Made by a program: the position numbers and the translations under genes | Assembly: GCA_900541505.1 (NCBI GenBank) | Contig: UQKK01000014.1 | Span: 11,242 to 75,241 of the forward strand | Origin: an uncultured Ruminococcus sp. | Lineage (GTDB): Bacteria > Bacillota > Clostridia > Lachnospirales > Lachnospiraceae | Length of the DNA: 64,000 nt | Direction of reading: 5' to 3' | Shown here: piece after piece, positions 14,981 to 23,965 of the stretch | How the letters are laid out: every line of letters begins with the position of its first letter | Position numbering within the stretch: position 1 is the first letter of the stretch | Notes under the pieces: generated by a model | Databases searched by the model: none | What the model was told of the DNA's origin: nothing | The model's input: the letters and a program-made list of their open reading frames with translations, nothing else

Positions 14981-15532
14981 TCACATTCCTTTCCTTGCAC
15001 GGAGCAGACGCTCCATCACATCATTCTGCGGTGCCTCATCACTATAATCCGTGCTGCAGTTCTCCTTCACGATTTGGAAGATTTCATTCCACAGTCTGAC
15101 CGCCTGGTTCATGTAGTTGATGCCGATGTTGATGAAGGGGGAGGGAATCGGCTTCTGCGTGGTCGGATGCTTGGACAGAAATCCCAGCTTGCTGGTCATC
15201 TCCTCACACTGTATCCAGCGGGCCGAAGCCATCGCATAACGCTCCAGCAGCTGCGTTGACACCTTGGAGCTGCATCCAACCTTTCTCAGCCACTCCCAGG
15301 TTTCTTTGTAAATATCAGCGGCCTGCAGTTCACTGCCGTCACGCTGTTCGGCGGATAAAAAATCATGGGGCTTTGGCATTTCCACTCCCTCGATCTCCGG
15401 GATGTCCAGAACTTCCAATTTCCTGCCGCCCGGATTTCCTTTCTCCGCTTTTTCGGCTACCGCCGTTTTCTTGCGCCCGGCCCCGGCTCTTGTGCCGCCC
15501 CTGCCGCCTGTGTTGTTAGATTTTGTAGGCAT
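14981..15532 (-). CDS. terminase small subunit, P27 family
   Basis: A 183-residue protein with a Gly/Arg/Lys-rich, probably disordered N terminus (NNTGGRGGTRAGAGRKKTA). The P27 core follows: YKETWEWLRKVGCSSKVSTQLLERYAMASARWIQCEEM, then SPFINIGINYMNQAVRLWNEIFQIV. It recognises the packaging site and loads the large subunit. GGAGG is upstream of ATG 15532. The large subunit is 5.6 kb away because of inserted accessory genes. Confidence 0.9.
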   Translation of the reverse strand: MPTKSNNTGGRGGTRAGAGRKKTAVAEKAEKGNPGGRKLEVLDIPEIEGVEMPKPHDFLSAEQRDGSELQAADIYKETWEWLRKVGCSSKVSTQLLERYAMASARWIQCEEMTSKLGFLSKHPTTQKPIPSPFINIGINYMNQAVRLWNEIFQIVKENCSTDYSDEAPQNDVMERLLRARKGM

Positions 15533-15641
15533 TTTCTCTCAACCTCCTTTATTACCCTTTTGAAATCGCCTTTTTTGTGCGTGTGACCCCCGCACCGTTT
15601 CCCGGACGCTTTCGTCTGGAGAAGTGAACCGCCCCTCCCCG

Positions 15642-16001
15642 TCAATGGTTGTGCCAGCGGTCACCGTTCTTCGCATGAATCCTTGCATGGCACTCCTTAC
15701 ATAAAGCAATCAGGTTCTCCCTGTCATGAGTTCCACCTTGTGACAGCGGCAGCCTGTGATGGATCTCCTCGGTCTTTACATACTTTCCTTCCTCAAGGCA
15801 CTGCTCACACAGAGGGTGGGCGGCGGCATAACTGTCACGGATTCGTTTCCACACCCTTCCATACCTATGGCGTACAGCCGGGTCACGGTCATACTTCTCG
15901 TAGCGTCTGTTCTCTAGCTTTGTGTGTTCCTCACAGAACCGTCCGTCTGTCAGGTTGGGACAGCCGGGGAAGGAACACGGCCGCTTTGGTTTTCTCGGCA
16001 T
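15642..16001 (-). CDS. HNH endonuclease (packaging-associated)
   Basis: A 119-residue protein starting MPRKPKRPCSFPGCPNLTDG. Two zinc knuckles (C-x4-C...C-x2-H; CEQCLEEGK) flank an HNH motif EEIHHRLPLSQGGTHDRENLIALCKECHARIHAKNG. HNH proteins next to terminase genes promote DNA cleavage at packaging in HK97-like phages. Start 16001 follows AAAGGAGG; a longer frame to 16100 lies in the leader hairpin and is rejected. Confidence 0.92.
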   Translation of the reverse strand: MPRKPKRPCSFPGCPNLTDGRFCEEHTKLENRRYEKYDRDPAVRHRYGRVWKRIRDSYAAAHPLCEQCLEEGKYVKTEEIHHRLPLSQGGTHDRENLIALCKECHARIHAKNGDRWHNH

Positions 16002-16024
16002 CTGTTCCACCTCCTTTCTGGCAT

Positions 16025-16059
16025 AAAGAAAGCCCCCGCAGGATTGCTCCCACGAAGGC
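16025..16059 (-). terminator. intrinsic terminator upstream of HNH gene
   Basis: On the minus strand GCCUUCGUGGG pairs with CCUGCGGGGGC (several G-U pairs) around a short loop, followed by UUUCUUUAUGCC. The trailing UUUAUGCC matches the terminators at 1512 and 9430. Confidence 0.6.
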
Positions 16060-16131
16060 CGTCTGTCTTTATGCGGTTTTCGATAGTAACAGTATAGCAC
16101 TGCTAAATGGAAAAAGCGTCCACGATATTAC

Positions 16132-16590
16132 TCATGCCTTCCCAAACAGCAGGGTCGTCAGATGCTGCAGGGCACGGTTCTTTTTGTTGTAGGCAGATGA
16201 CCGCTCGATGTGGAAATGGTCGCAGATTGCATACACCGCGCCAGCCTGGCCGTCCTCATCAGAATAAAAAGTTTCCAGCACATACCGCTCATCCCCGTTC
16301 AGTTCCTCCCAAGCCGGAAGGAACCACGCCATGTATTCCACTGCCTGCCGGTACCGTTCCTTCAACACATCGATCTCCTCAATGCCCTTGGTGATCCGTT
16401 CCTCTACGGCCTTGGGATTATGGATGTGGGGCATCCCGTCAAATCTCGGACTGCCGACACCGCTCATTTTCTGATAAGCCGCCTTGACCTCATCATCCGT
16501 GTGGTGAATGATAAATTCCATGCTGCTGTAATCCTTTAACGCATCCACAGCCGCCGACCGCTTATCAAGATATTTCCAGATAATGCTCAT
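16132..16590 (-). CDS. sigma-region-4-like late transcription regulator (ArpU/RinA/DUF1492 style)
   Basis: A 152-residue protein, MSIIWKYLDKRSAAVDALKDYSSME. The middle holds helical repeats with KAVEERITKGIEEIDVLKERYRQAVEYM. The C-terminal half resembles an HTH of sigma region 4: LNGDERYVLETFYSDEDGQAGAVYAICDHFHIERSSAYNKKNRALQHLTTLLFG. Such proteins at the end of the early module switch on packaging and late genes. Position directly before HNH and terminase genes supports this. The identification is by pattern only. Confidence 0.72.
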   Translation of the reverse strand: MSIIWKYLDKRSAAVDALKDYSSMEFIIHHTDDEVKAAYQKMSGVGSPRFDGMPHIHNPKAVEERITKGIEEIDVLKERYRQAVEYMAWFLPAWEELNGDERYVLETFYSDEDGQAGAVYAICDHFHIERSSAYNKKNRALQHLTTLLFGKA

Positions 16591-16652
16591 GATCTGTACC
16601 TCCGATTCTGGTTTTTTCTTTCCCTCGGATTGGCACGGATTGTCCTATGTTT

Positions 16653-18011
16653 TCACAGATTTGCTTTCACCGCATCGATCAAAGCCGCCTGGGAAGTATC
16701 TTTTACTTCCAGTGCCTTTAAGATGCGTTCATCAATGGTACCCTTCGTGACGATATGCTGTACCACCACGGTGCCGGAAGACTGCCCTTGTCTCCATAGC
16801 CTTGCCACTGTCTGCTGATACAGTTCCAAGCTCCAGGTAAGCCCGAACCACACCAGTGTGGAACCGCCGCCCTGCAGGTTCAGCCCATGTCCCGCCGAAG
16901 CCGGATGGATTAGCGCCACTGAAAACTCCCCTGCATTCCATCTTCGGATACTTTGGGAAGAATCCAGCTTAGAGAATGGGATTTTCAGCTTATGCAGCCG
17001 TTCCGTAATGCGCTCCAAATCATGCTGAAACCAATAAGCGACAAGAAGCGGTTTCCCGTTCGCCGCCTCAATCATGTCCTCCAAAGCGTCCAGCTTCCGG
17101 TCATGTATCCGAAGTATCCCACCGCCATCCTCATATACCGCCCCGTTTGCCATCTGACTGAGTTTCCCGGAAAGGGAAGCTGCATTGGAGGCTGTGATTT
17201 CTCCGTCCGGAAGCTGCAGAACCAATTCTGTTTTTAATGCAACATACCGTTGCATTTCTTCCTCGGAAAGATACACCGTGTATCTGGACTCCACCAACTC
17301 CGGCATCTGCAGGTAATCCGACGACTTCATGGAAATCGTGATATCGGAAATCAATCTGTATATCTCCTGCTCTGCTCCAGGCAGGGGCTTATAGGAAAAC
17401 ACCACCTGACCGTTCCGCTTATCCGGCAGGAAATATGCCGTGCGGTACTGGCCGATAAACCGGCCAAGCCGCTGCCCCATATCCAGTAGACGGAATTCTG
17501 CAAATAAGTCCATCAGCCCGTTGCTGCTTGGCGTTCCGGTCAGACCCACGATCCGTTTTACCTTCGGCCGCATTTTCATCAATGCCCGGAACCGCTTTGA
17601 CTGGTGATTCTTGAAGGAGGACAGCTCGTCAACCACCACCATATCAAAATCAAAGGGAATGCCGCTCGTCTCCACCAGCCACTGCACGTTCTCCCGGTTG
17701 ATGATGTAAATGTCCGCCTGCCGTTTCAATGCTGCCAGACGTTCCGCCTCTGTTCCCACCGCTACGGAATACTGGAGGAATTTCAGATGTTCCCATTTTT
17801 CAATCTCCGCAGGCCATGTGTCTCTTGCCACCCGCAGAGGTGCTATGACGATTGCCTTATGGATTTCAAAGCGGTCAAACAGCAGGTCAGACAGGGCGGT
17901 CAGCGTAATGCTTGTCTTCCCAAGTCCCATATCAAGCAGAACTGCCGCAACCGGGTGCGTTTCAATATACCCAATGGCAAACTGCTGATATTCATGTGGC
18001 TCGTATCTCAT
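16653..18011 (-). CDS. phage SNF2-like DEAD/DEAH helicase
   Basis: A 452-residue superfamily 2 helicase starting MRYEPHEYQQFAIGYIETHP. Walker A is VLLDMGLGKTSIT, motif II VVVDELSSFKNHQSKR, motif III GLTGTPSSNGLMDLFAEF, and motifs V/VI are HPASAGHGLNLQGG and QTVARLWRQGQ. It probably remodels DNA during phage replication. The start at 18011 follows GGAGGG and overlaps the VRR-NUC gene by 20 nt. VRR-NUC plus SNF2 helicase plus VirE primase is a recurring phage replication cassette. Confidence 0.92.
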   Translation of the reverse strand: MRYEPHEYQQFAIGYIETHPVAAVLLDMGLGKTSITLTALSDLLFDRFEIHKAIVIAPLRVARDTWPAEIEKWEHLKFLQYSVAVGTEAERLAALKRQADIYIINRENVQWLVETSGIPFDFDMVVVDELSSFKNHQSKRFRALMKMRPKVKRIVGLTGTPSSNGLMDLFAEFRLLDMGQRLGRFIGQYRTAYFLPDKRNGQVVFSYKPLPGAEQEIYRLISDITISMKSSDYLQMPELVESRYTVYLSEEEMQRYVALKTELVLQLPDGEITASNAASLSGKLSQMANGAVYEDGGGILRIHDRKLDALEDMIEAANGKPLLVAYWFQHDLERITERLHKLKIPFSKLDSSQSIRRWNAGEFSVALIHPASAGHGLNLQGGGSTLVWFGLTWSLELYQQTVARLWRQGQSSGTVVVQHIVTKGTIDERILKALEVKDTSQAALIDAVKANL

Positions 18012-18294
18012 CCAGCATCCCTCCAATCTCGGACACGATTTCTTTAATCCGCTCCACGCTGTCAATGACATACACCCGGAAGCCCAGATGCACCAACAGC
18101 TTATGCCTTGCTTGCTGGAGCGGTCTTGGTTTCTGCCCCGGTGCCTTCAATTCCGCAAATGCAAACCTGCCATGCGGAAGCAGGATCAGTCTGTCCGGCA
18201 TCCCGGCAAAGCCAGGCGATGTAAACTTTGGACAGACGCCGCCGCTTCTTTTAACCTCCTGCACCAGTTTCTGTTCGATCTGTTTTTCCCGCAT
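17992..18294 (-). CDS. VRR-NUC domain nuclease
   Basis: A 100-residue protein starting MREKQIEQKLVQEVKRSGGV. The PD-(D/E)XK-type VRR-NUC pattern is present: an early Glu, GFAGMPDRLILLPHGRFAFAELKAPGQKPRPLQQARHKLL, with catalytic D in MPD and the ExK in AELK. It likely cleaves branched DNA such as Holliday junctions. Start 18294 is set by GAAGGGAG; a longer frame runs into the noncoding AT-rich tract and is rejected. Confidence 0.9.
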   Translation of the reverse strand: MREKQIEQKLVQEVKRSGGVCPKFTSPGFAGMPDRLILLPHGRFAFAELKAPGQKPRPLQQARHKLLVHLGFRVYVIDSVERIKEIVSEIGGMLDEIRAT

Positions 18295-18299
18295 TTCTG

Positions 18300-18535
18300 C
18301 TCCCTTCTGGACAACAGGACGGACAACAGCCTGTTTTTTTCTATACGCGCGTATATACACATATACACCCACATATTTCTTTCTTTTTCTATTTTATTTT
18401 CCAATAGGTTTTCTCTTGTCCGTTTGTCCTTGTACTGTTATTTTCCTTACTATACCGCCGCTTCTTTACAGGACGGGCGGCAGGACACCTATTTGGACGG
18501 CTTCCGCCTGTCCCATGATGTGTCAGGACAGCTTC
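18300..18535. other. candidate phage replication origin
   Basis: About 230 bp, mostly noncoding, between the VRR-NUC and VirE genes. It contains GGACAAC twice (18309-18328), TTGTCC/TTTGTCC (18418-18432), a GGAC cluster at 18471-18500 and an inverted CTGTCC/GGACAG pair (18509-18532, at the VirE 3' end). Between them is a pyrimidine/AT-rich tract (18373-18415) and a perfect 14-bp palindrome TATACGCGCGTATA (18342-18355). Iterons plus an AT-rich tract beside replication genes suggest an origin; this is inference. Confidence 0.45.
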
Positions 18536-20856
18536 CGTCTGTACCCCCGCTGCCGTCCGTAAATAGGATATGTTGTCCGCTCTGTTTTCTCCCATCCGTC
18601 CATCTTCCGCATAATGGCTGCGATAGCATAGGAATCCGCGGGTTTCATAGCAGAGCCGTCCCTCCCAAAGCACTCACACCATATTTCCATGTTACAGACG
18701 TATTCTTTTTGTACGGTTCCATCTTTTTTGCAGAATCCAAAATCACAATCACCGAGATAGCTGCGCCGCTCAAACAGCGACATCTCCGGCCATTTTTCCG
18801 GGAGCAGGGTATCCAGGTATTCCCGCACCAGCCCTTCTCGCTCATCCGTTTCCAGTGCATCCGCCTGTTCGTTCACGGCAATCTCTGCCTCCGCACCTTC
18901 CAGATAGAGCTTCTCGCCTTTGTGGTACAGCACCAGCGTCTCCGCCCATATTTGCTCTACCTCTTCCTGCGTAATCTGCCACGGCTTCTTTTTTGAGGTG
19001 CCGGGAACCCGGACGGGCCAGAACCGGCGGTTGCCTGTGATGTCGCGCAGGAATCCGGTCTCCGCATTCGTGGTCCCGACAATAATACACTGCCTCGGAT
19101 GGCTCTCCACATTGACACCGTATGAGGCGCGGTACTTGTCATCCACACGGCTGATAAAGGACTTCACCGTTTCTATGTCCGCCTTTCTCATGCCTGCCAG
19201 TTCACCCAGTTCTAAAATCCAATACCCTTGCAGCTTCTCCGGTCCCGCTTTGTCCTTCATGTCCGTCAGGGTGAGGCTGTCGGAAAACCAGCCGCCCGCC
19301 AGCTTTGCATAAAAGGTAGACTTGCCTACCCCCTGCGGACCGTTGAGGATCGGCACACTGTCAAACTTCGTTCCCGGCTGATAGATCCGCGCAATCGCCG
19401 CAGCCATTGATTTGCGGCTGACCGCTCTTGTGTAGCTGTTATCTGTGGCACCGAAATAGTCAATGAGCAAGGTGTCCACGCGGGGGATGCCGTCCCATTC
19501 CGGCAGGCTCTCCAAATATTCTCTGATAGGATGGTAAGCCCTCTCCGCCGCCACAGCAACCACGGCATCTTTTGTCTTTGCCGGGGAGTAGATTCCATAG
19601 TTTTTAGACAGGTACACCTTCAGCGCTGCAGCGTCAGAATCATTCCATCCGCCCTTAATCTGTCCCCAGGGCAGGCCGCCCCTTGTGTCAATCCCATCCC
19701 GGTGGCGGTTAAAGGCAATGCCCTGCAGTTCCTCATCGCCACGGATAATGCAGACGATATTGTCAAGCGTATCCTTGATGTTTCCCTTCCGGTCCAGTTC
19801 CAGATTTTTTCTCCAGTCGGTATCTTCCGCAAAGTCCTCACCCGCCTGCCTGCGCTTGTCTTCTAAAGCTGCCAGCCTCACATCCTCTATCGTCAATGCA
19901 AAATCGCACATCTGCTGAAACGATTTTTTCTCATCCTCATCACCAAATTTATGGATGCGGACAATGTCAAAGGCATTGCAGAGTTTTAAGTAAGCAGGGT
20001 CTTTGGCATGGTGGCTGTAGACAAACTTCCCGTTCTCCTTGATTTCCACGCCTGCCATGCTGCTAGATTCAATCAGGTGGTATCTGTCTTCTCTCGCCGC
20101 GGGTTCATATACATCCCCAAGAAATGCATCAATGGCAAGATTCACAGGGTAGTACACCCGGTTGAACAATCCGACCACACCTTCTTTTTCAAGCGGGTCC
20201 TGCACTTTCTGCACAGCGACAGTGTTGGCCCGGCTTTCCCTTGATGAGGTCGGCAGTCTGGTAGGGTCTGTCCATTCCGGATGCGCCGATAAAACGGCAT
20301 CCGGGTCAAGCCATTCCTTATCCGTTTCTTTGTAGAGGAACACGCCGTTTGACGGGGTGCTTGGCCAGTACATGAGCTGATTCGGCTGGTAGGAGCATTC
20401 GTCAAAATAGTCCATGCCAAGCATCTGTGCCAGATACCTTGCCACGGCAACATATTCCTCCGGGCTCACGTCCCTTGTAAGCGGAAACACCAGCCGCACC
20501 CTCGGAGCTTCATCCGTATGGCTGTGGGTGGTGTAAAGGACTGATGCGTATGGGACGGCTTTCTCATAATCCTTTAAAAACTCCGCAGTGATCCTGTCCC
20601 CGTCCAGTGCGACCATAGAGCGGGATTCCACCGTGTCAATTTTCCGCCTGCCGCCCTTTAACACCCCGGCCACAAAACCGCCGTGGTCTTTGGCTGCATC
20701 CCTTTTCGCCTTTGGAAACCTAGCATACTCCTCCGCAGATTCCGATGTACGGACTGTCACCTTCAGCCGCTCCTTCAGAGCTTCAAAACGGATCGTCTTA
20801 TTCGACCACTGCCTGGCGCTGCGGCTGTCCCCATATGCAATATTTAAGTCACGCAT
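18523..20856 (-). CDS. VirE-family primase-helicase (phage replication protein)
   Basis: A 777-residue protein. The N-terminal ~250 residues look primase-like (SRSMVALDGDRITAEFLKDYEKA; THSHTDEAPRVRLVFPLTRDV). The C-terminal half is a VirE-type SF3-like ATPase with Walker A LNGPQGVGKSTFYAKL (about residue 505), then WILELGELAGMRKADIETVKSFIS and IIVGTTNAETGFLRDITGNRRFWP. It probably initiates and unwinds phage DNA. GGAGGG precedes the ATG, which overlaps the upstream stop. Confidence 0.93.
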   Translation of the reverse strand: MRDLNIAYGDSRSARQWSNKTIRFEALKERLKVTVRTSESAEEYARFPKAKRDAAKDHGGFVAGVLKGGRRKIDTVESRSMVALDGDRITAEFLKDYEKAVPYASVLYTTHSHTDEAPRVRLVFPLTRDVSPEEYVAVARYLAQMLGMDYFDECSYQPNQLMYWPSTPSNGVFLYKETDKEWLDPDAVLSAHPEWTDPTRLPTSSRESRANTVAVQKVQDPLEKEGVVGLFNRVYYPVNLAIDAFLGDVYEPAAREDRYHLIESSSMAGVEIKENGKFVYSHHAKDPAYLKLCNAFDIVRIHKFGDEDEKKSFQQMCDFALTIEDVRLAALEDKRRQAGEDFAEDTDWRKNLELDRKGNIKDTLDNIVCIIRGDEELQGIAFNRHRDGIDTRGGLPWGQIKGGWNDSDAAALKVYLSKNYGIYSPAKTKDAVVAVAAERAYHPIREYLESLPEWDGIPRVDTLLIDYFGATDNSYTRAVSRKSMAAAIARIYQPGTKFDSVPILNGPQGVGKSTFYAKLAGGWFSDSLTLTDMKDKAGPEKLQGYWILELGELAGMRKADIETVKSFISRVDDKYRASYGVNVESHPRQCIIVGTTNAETGFLRDITGNRRFWPVRVPGTSKKKPWQITQEEVEQIWAETLVLYHKGEKLYLEGAEAEIAVNEQADALETDEREGLVREYLDTLLPEKWPEMSLFERRSYLGDCDFGFCKKDGTVQKEYVCNMEIWCECFGRDGSAMKPADSYAIAAIMRKMDGWEKTERTTYPIYGRQRGYRRKLS

Positions 20857-21493
20857 GGCATTCCCTCCTCACTTCCGGCTTTTCCCCATGTTCAAACCGC
20901 GCCTGCCTTGCAAGCCGGTACGCCCGCTCGGTTGCTACACAGTCTATATAATGCCGGTTATATTCTTTGGCATATCCGAACAGTTCCAGATGGCCGTCAC
21001 GGTTGACACACGGTGTTGCCACGCAGTCCATCCCATCCACCGTTTCAAAATTAAATGGGCGCACCATCGGAAAATCTCGGCTGGTTTTACAGCTTCTGGC
21101 CTCTGTATACGCTTGTATCTCATGCACCGTTTTCCCTACGGGGATATTCCCTAACACCAAGACAGGTGTTTCCGACAGGGAGGGCAACCCCTCAATAATC
21201 CCGTTCTGATAAAGAGCCGCTATCTTTTCCGAATCCTTCTGTGACATCAATCCCTTTACCTCAACATAAAGGTCTTGTATCTGTGAATAATCACTTCCAT
21301 TGCCATATCCGCCAAGCTGTACACCGTGCAGCAGGAAATCCGGGAGGTATGACAACCCCATGCCGAGATCATAGCCTTCCGCTTCATATTCCCATTCCAC
21401 GCCGCAGGCATCAAAGAACACCGCCCATCTTGCTTCCAGGCGCGAGCGGAACAGATACCCCCGGTATTGTGTCTGTATCGGCTTCATTCTCAT
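20849..21493 (-). CDS. PD-(D/E)XK nuclease-like phage protein
   Basis: A 214-residue protein beginning MRMKPIQTQYRGYLFRSRLE. FRSRLEARWAVFFDACGVEWEYE gives the first acidic residue. GLSYLPDFLL supplies the Asp and DLYVEVKG the ExK of a restriction-endonuclease fold. The C-terminal third has no recognised motif and ends in basic sequence. It sits in the replication module between DUF4406 and VirE genes with a 4-nt overlap. It is probably a DNA nuclease; activity and substrate are unknown. Confidence 0.75.
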   Translation of the reverse strand: MRMKPIQTQYRGYLFRSRLEARWAVFFDACGVEWEYEAEGYDLGMGLSYLPDFLLHGVQLGGYGNGSDYSQIQDLYVEVKGLMSQKDSEKIAALYQNGIIEGLPSLSETPVLVLGNIPVGKTVHEIQAYTEARSCKTSRDFPMVRPFNFETVDGMDCVATPCVNRDGHLELFGYAKEYNRHYIDCVATERAYRLARQARFEHGEKPEVRRECHA

Positions 21494-21924
21494 AATCCTG
21501 TGACCTCCTCCAGTTCTTCCGTAAAATAACGGATTGGTGTGTTCCTCTTTTCAGCCTTTGCAATCTCCGCCGCCATGCCTTTGGAAATCTCCCCGCCGAA
21601 CACCCACAGTTCGTTACATTTGCCAAGCAGCACCAGGTTCATAAACATGGCAAGCTCCCGTTCCGCCGGATTACCGTCATCCATAAACTGCGGGAACAAA
21701 AGATGCGGCGCAAGAGGGATGGCGTTCTGCTTTAAAGCAAATCGGCTGTACACCCTCGCCATGTCCACATTGCATTCCACGTCCCCGGCATAGGGGGAGC
21801 ATATATATACAAGCGGTTTGAAGGCCGTCTTTTTCGCCGCTTTTTCTTCTTTTTCTATTTTCGTGAGGGCCTCATAGGTTGTTGGGTCCTGATAGCCCTC
21901 TTTGTTGTATCTGCTGATTCCCAT
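21490..21924 (-). CDS. DUF4406 / nucleoside 2-deoxyribosyltransferase-like protein
   Basis: A 144-residue protein. After a charged N terminus (KIEKEEKAAKKTAFK) comes LVYICSPYAGDVECNVDMARVYSRFALKQNAIPLAPHLLFPQFMDDGNPAERELAMFMNLVLLGKCNELWVFG, the Rossmann-like DUF4406/NDT pattern. NDT-fold proteins bind nucleoside derivatives, and phage versions may act in nucleotide or base-modification metabolism. It is coupled to its neighbours and has AGGAGG upstream. No specific reaction can be assigned. Confidence 0.82.
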   Translation of the reverse strand: MGISRYNKEGYQDPTTYEALTKIEKEEKAAKKTAFKPLVYICSPYAGDVECNVDMARVYSRFALKQNAIPLAPHLLFPQFMDDGNPAERELAMFMNLVLLGKCNELWVFGGEISKGMAAEIAKAEKRNTPIRYFTEELEEVTGL

Positions 21925-21936
21925 TCATCACTCCTC

Positions 21937-23877
21937 CTAATCCTTTTGATAAAACATACATTCATAGCCATCTGCCCGAAGCCTAAGCCCCTTTGCCCAG
22001 GGCGGCGTCCTGCCCATCTGTTCACAGACTGCGGCCAGGGACATCCGCTTATCTGCCTCAATGATGATTTCATCATGCACATGGGCCACAATCGCACAGT
22101 TTTTCAGTGTCTTCATGGCATAGCAGAGAATGTCCCTGGCAATCCCCTGAACAATGTTCTCCACAAACTTCGGGCCATAGCTTTCCAGACGTTCCCATTT
22201 CTTTGTGCCGCCCACACCCATATAGGTCACGGACTCCCCGCCAAAAAGGCTCTCCCCGATCCGTGGCTTCACATAAGCCAGCCGTCTGCCGGAGGGCAGC
22301 GTGATGAACAGCATCCCGCTTTGGTATTGGAACCGGATGCCATGCGTTTCTGTCGGTACCCTCAGCTTCACGCATTCCTTTACCGCATCGTCCACCTCCC
22401 ACCACAGTGCTGTGATGTTCGGGTTAGAATCCCTCCAGGCCATGACAAGGGGCTGCAGTTCCTCCTCGGAAAGCCCCATCTCTAAAGCTCCCATTGCTTT
22501 TAATGCGCCAGCAGCGCCGCCATAGCCGAGCGCCAGCTCTGCGATCTTGCCTTTCTGCCGCAGATGCCCGTTGATGCCATGCTTTTCCACCGGAACGCCA
22601 AACATCTGGCTTGCCGATGCACAGTAAATGTCACCGCCGTCCTGAAAGACCTTGAGCCGCCACCGCTCCCCGGCGAGCCACGCAATGACCCGCGCCTCGA
22701 TTGCGGAGAAGTCAGCCACAATAAACTTCCTGCCATCCTGCGGCACAAAGGCCGTGCGGATCAGCTGTGACAGGGTATCCGGAATATCCTCATACAGCAG
22801 GGAAAGCGCCTCATAATCTCCGTTTTTTACCAGGGCGCGGGCTTCGACCAGATCCGGCATATGGTTCTGCGGCAGATTTTGCAGCTGGATCAGCCGCCCG
22901 GAAAAACGCCCCGTGCGATTGGCTCCATAAAATTGAAACATTCCGCGCGCCCTGCCATCGCTGCCAACCACATTCTCCATTGCCGTGTATTTCCGGATGC
23001 TGCTTTTGGAAAGCTGCTGCCGCAGCTCCAATACGGTTTTTAACGGCTCCGGTGCAGTCTTTAAAAGTTCTGCGACTACTTTCTTTCCGAGTGTGTCTGT
23101 TTCCATCCCATTCTCTGCCATCCACTGTTTCATCTGCTGTACCGAGTTTGGATTTTCCAGATTGGTCAGTTCCTGCATAGCTTCTGACAATCCCTCTTTT
23201 GACTTCTCGTCCATTGCAATCGCCTGCTTGACAAACACCATATCCACACCGATGCCCCTGTCGTTGATCTCCTGGTCAAGCAGGTATTCCTCCCACACCA
23301 TTTCCGGCACAGGGAATTTGGAGAGCTTTTGCTGTATCTGCATCTCCGTTTCCACGTCCCGCAGGTTATAGGCTTTGAACCGGTCCCACTTCTCCCGGTC
23401 ATGCTCCGGCAGGTTCCGTGTCCTTCCACCGTTCACTTTGGTCGGCTTGCAGGGAACACAAAAATAACGGATCAGGTCTTTCCCCTCCGTCAGTTTCTGC
23501 TTTTCCAAACCCAAGGCAGCGCCCACGTTCTCAAGGGAAAGGGGCAGGCCAAGATATGCGGACCAGATCATGGAGCAGTGCCATGCCAGCGGATCAAGAT
23601 ACTCTCCTGTGGGCAGGCCCAGAAACCGTGACAGACATACCCGCTCAAATTGTGCGTTGAACGCCCATTTCATGACGGAATCATCAATCAGGGCCTCCTT
23701 GATTTCCGCAGGGATTTCATCTCCGCAGGCAAGGTCAACGACCCGCACCTCTCCGCCATCCACGGCATACCCAAACAGCAGGATTTCAAATTCCGTGGCG
23801 GACGCATATTTATACACACCGCATTTGGATAAATCCATATCCGAGTACGTTTCAATATCAATACTAATAAATTGCAT
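21937..23877 (-). CDS. phage DNA polymerase, family A
   Basis: A 646-residue polymerase starting MQFISIDIETYSDMDLSKCG. The N-terminal 3'-5' exonuclease has DIET (about residues 7-10). The polymerase domain shows motif A KFIVADFSAIEARVIAWLAG, motif B KIAELALGYGGAAGALKAMG and motif C VAHVHDEIIIEA. It replicates the phage genome with the VirE primase-helicase. An in-frame GTG nine bases upstream (23886) overlaps the ribosome binding site, so ATG 23877 is preferred. Confidence 0.95.
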   Translation of the reverse strand: MQFISIDIETYSDMDLSKCGVYKYASATEFEILLFGYAVDGGEVRVVDLACGDEIPAEIKEALIDDSVMKWAFNAQFERVCLSRFLGLPTGEYLDPLAWHCSMIWSAYLGLPLSLENVGAALGLEKQKLTEGKDLIRYFCVPCKPTKVNGGRTRNLPEHDREKWDRFKAYNLRDVETEMQIQQKLSKFPVPEMVWEEYLLDQEINDRGIGVDMVFVKQAIAMDEKSKEGLSEAMQELTNLENPNSVQQMKQWMAENGMETDTLGKKVVAELLKTAPEPLKTVLELRQQLSKSSIRKYTAMENVVGSDGRARGMFQFYGANRTGRFSGRLIQLQNLPQNHMPDLVEARALVKNGDYEALSLLYEDIPDTLSQLIRTAFVPQDGRKFIVADFSAIEARVIAWLAGERWRLKVFQDGGDIYCASASQMFGVPVEKHGINGHLRQKGKIAELALGYGGAAGALKAMGALEMGLSEEELQPLVMAWRDSNPNITALWWEVDDAVKECVKLRVPTETHGIRFQYQSGMLFITLPSGRRLAYVKPRIGESLFGGESVTYMGVGGTKKWERLESYGPKFVENIVQGIARDILCYAMKTLKNCAIVAHVHDEIIIEADKRMSLAAVCEQMGRTPPWAKGLRLRADGYECMFYQKD

Positions 23878-23965
23878 TTCTTTCACCGTCCTTTCGCCGC
23901 TGTATAAGCGGCAGGGATATACTCAAATCCGAGCATATCCCTGCCACTCTCTGCGGTTTACTGTA

